Of a stretch of DNA of 64,000 bases, positions 63,845 through 64,000 are shown one piece after another. The position numbers and the translations under genes are program-made. The stretch is from Collinsella sp944321445 (GTDB taxonomy: Bacteria; Actinomycetota; Coriobacteriia; Coriobacteriales; Coriobacteriaceae), in NCBI RefSeq assembly GCF_030371825.1, contig NZ_JAUDDM010000009.1. One strand, written 5' to 3'. Below the pieces are notes generated by a model that did no database searches, was not told the origin of the DNA, and saw nothing but the letters and a program-made list of their open reading frames with translations. Positions within the stretch are counted from its first letter, which is position 1. Each line of letters starts with the position of its first letter.

Positions 63845-63873
63845 GAAGGCCAGCGGTGAACCCGCTGGCCTTC
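63845..63873 (+). terminator. Terminator after tRNA-Gln
   Basis: GAAGGCCAGCGG / CCGCTGGCCTTC, a 12-bp perfect stem with a 5-base loop, then TCTGTTAT. Confidence 0.8.
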
Positions 63874-63885
63874 TCTGTTATAGCG

Positions 63886-63910
63886 GGCTGGGGCAGAGGA
63901 ATTCGAACCC
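63886..63910 (-). repeat. Inverted copy of the tRNA-Gln 3' end
   Basis: Twenty-four of 25 bases match the reverse complement of the T-loop and acceptor end of tRNA-Gln (GGCTGGGGCAGAGG, then AATTCGAACCC). No tRNA body accompanies it, and the changed base disrupts the T stem. Confidence 0.85.
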
Positions 63911-63917
63911 GCAGGGC

Positions 63918-63960
63918 CTCGTGCTGAGCAAAGCGCGTGAGCGTCTTTGCTCAGCACGAG
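63918..63960. repeat. 16-bp perfect hairpin beside the tRNA fragment
   Basis: CTCGTGCTGAGCAAAG and its exact complement flank an 11-base loop, followed by a small GGCGGC/GCCGCC hairpin. The window ends soon after in GACCTGTC, which resembles the edge of the intergenic repeat family. Confidence 0.85.
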
Positions 63961-64000
63961 TCGCAAGGGCGGCACAGCCGCCCGCAGCGGGAGACCTGTC

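Noticed and set aside
63733..63975. Short minus-strand protein containing GWGRGIRTPVTGTK
   Set aside because: This is the antisense translation of tRNA-Gln, a common annotation artefact.
63884..64000. Second tRNA gene on the minus strand
   Set aside because: Only the 3' end matches; there is no matching acceptor 5' strand, D arm or anticodon arm, and the T stem is disrupted.

Overview
The window looks like chromosomal DNA of an anaerobic, gut-type high-GC actinobacterium, most likely a coriobacterium related to Collinsella or Olsenella (an inference from gene content, not a database match). Supporting signs are an actinobacterial FHA / PP2C / RodA-PBP / PASTA-kinase operon, a one-chain pyruvate:ferredoxin oxidoreductase, a B12-dependent ribonucleotide reductase, and strongly GC-biased codon use. 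No phage, insertion sequence, rRNA or CRISPR array is visible. Coding density is high and most of the window is ordinary core genome.

Layout. 1-8 kb: end of an Hsp70 gene, a nitroreductase, an Fe-S aldo/keto reductase, a low-GC leucine-rich-repeat surface protein with three SLH domains, an SdpR/SdpI pair and a metallo-beta-lactamase-fold hydrolase. 8-14 kb: nrdJ behind two NrdR boxes, then a UvrA paralogue. 14-19 kb: a sucrose locus (LacI regulator, PTS EIIBCA, GH32 hydrolase). 19-27.8 kb: small membrane proteins, nifJ, a VapBC-like toxin-antitoxin pair and an alpha-amylase broken by one in-frame stop. 28-36 kb: an NHLM-type peptidase/exporter locus co-oriented with a SpoIIE-type phosphatase, a STAS protein and an RsbW-like kinase. 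36-43 kb: an LPXTG 5'-nucleotidase, a frameshifted LytTR membrane protein, recR, ybaB and dnaX. 43.5-53.6 kb: the cell-wall signalling operon (membrane kinase, fhaA, fhaB, pstP, a rodA-pbp fusion, pknB). 53.7-64 kb: murB, ecfT, a coiled-coil wall hydrolase, galE, a polyprenyl synthase, a 52-residue membrane protein, a two-component system, a peptidoglycan-binding protein and tRNA-Gln.

The strongest candidate for something undescribed is at 28.2-35.9 kb. A transmembrane PP2C sensor, a STAS antagonist and an RsbW-like kinase overlap or abut one another and run straight into a mini-HlyD adaptor and two exporters of the NHLM bacteriocin type, one with a C39 peptidase domain. The kinase itself ends in a textbook double-glycine leader (LDDKELDGVVGG) plus a 14-residue tail. 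A strong Shine-Dalgarno sequence sits before an in-frame ATG inside the kinase gene, so the tail could also be made as a separate 62-residue precursor. This suggests a partner-switching regulator whose kinase, or a peptide nested in it, is the exporter's substrate.

Intergenic DNA is unusually rich in structure. There is a family of repeats with the core GGCGCCACTTTGG, several long perfect hairpins with unrelated sequences (including a perfect 72-bp palindrome at a divergent promoter), paired palindromes, and an inverted copy of the tRNA-Gln 3' end.
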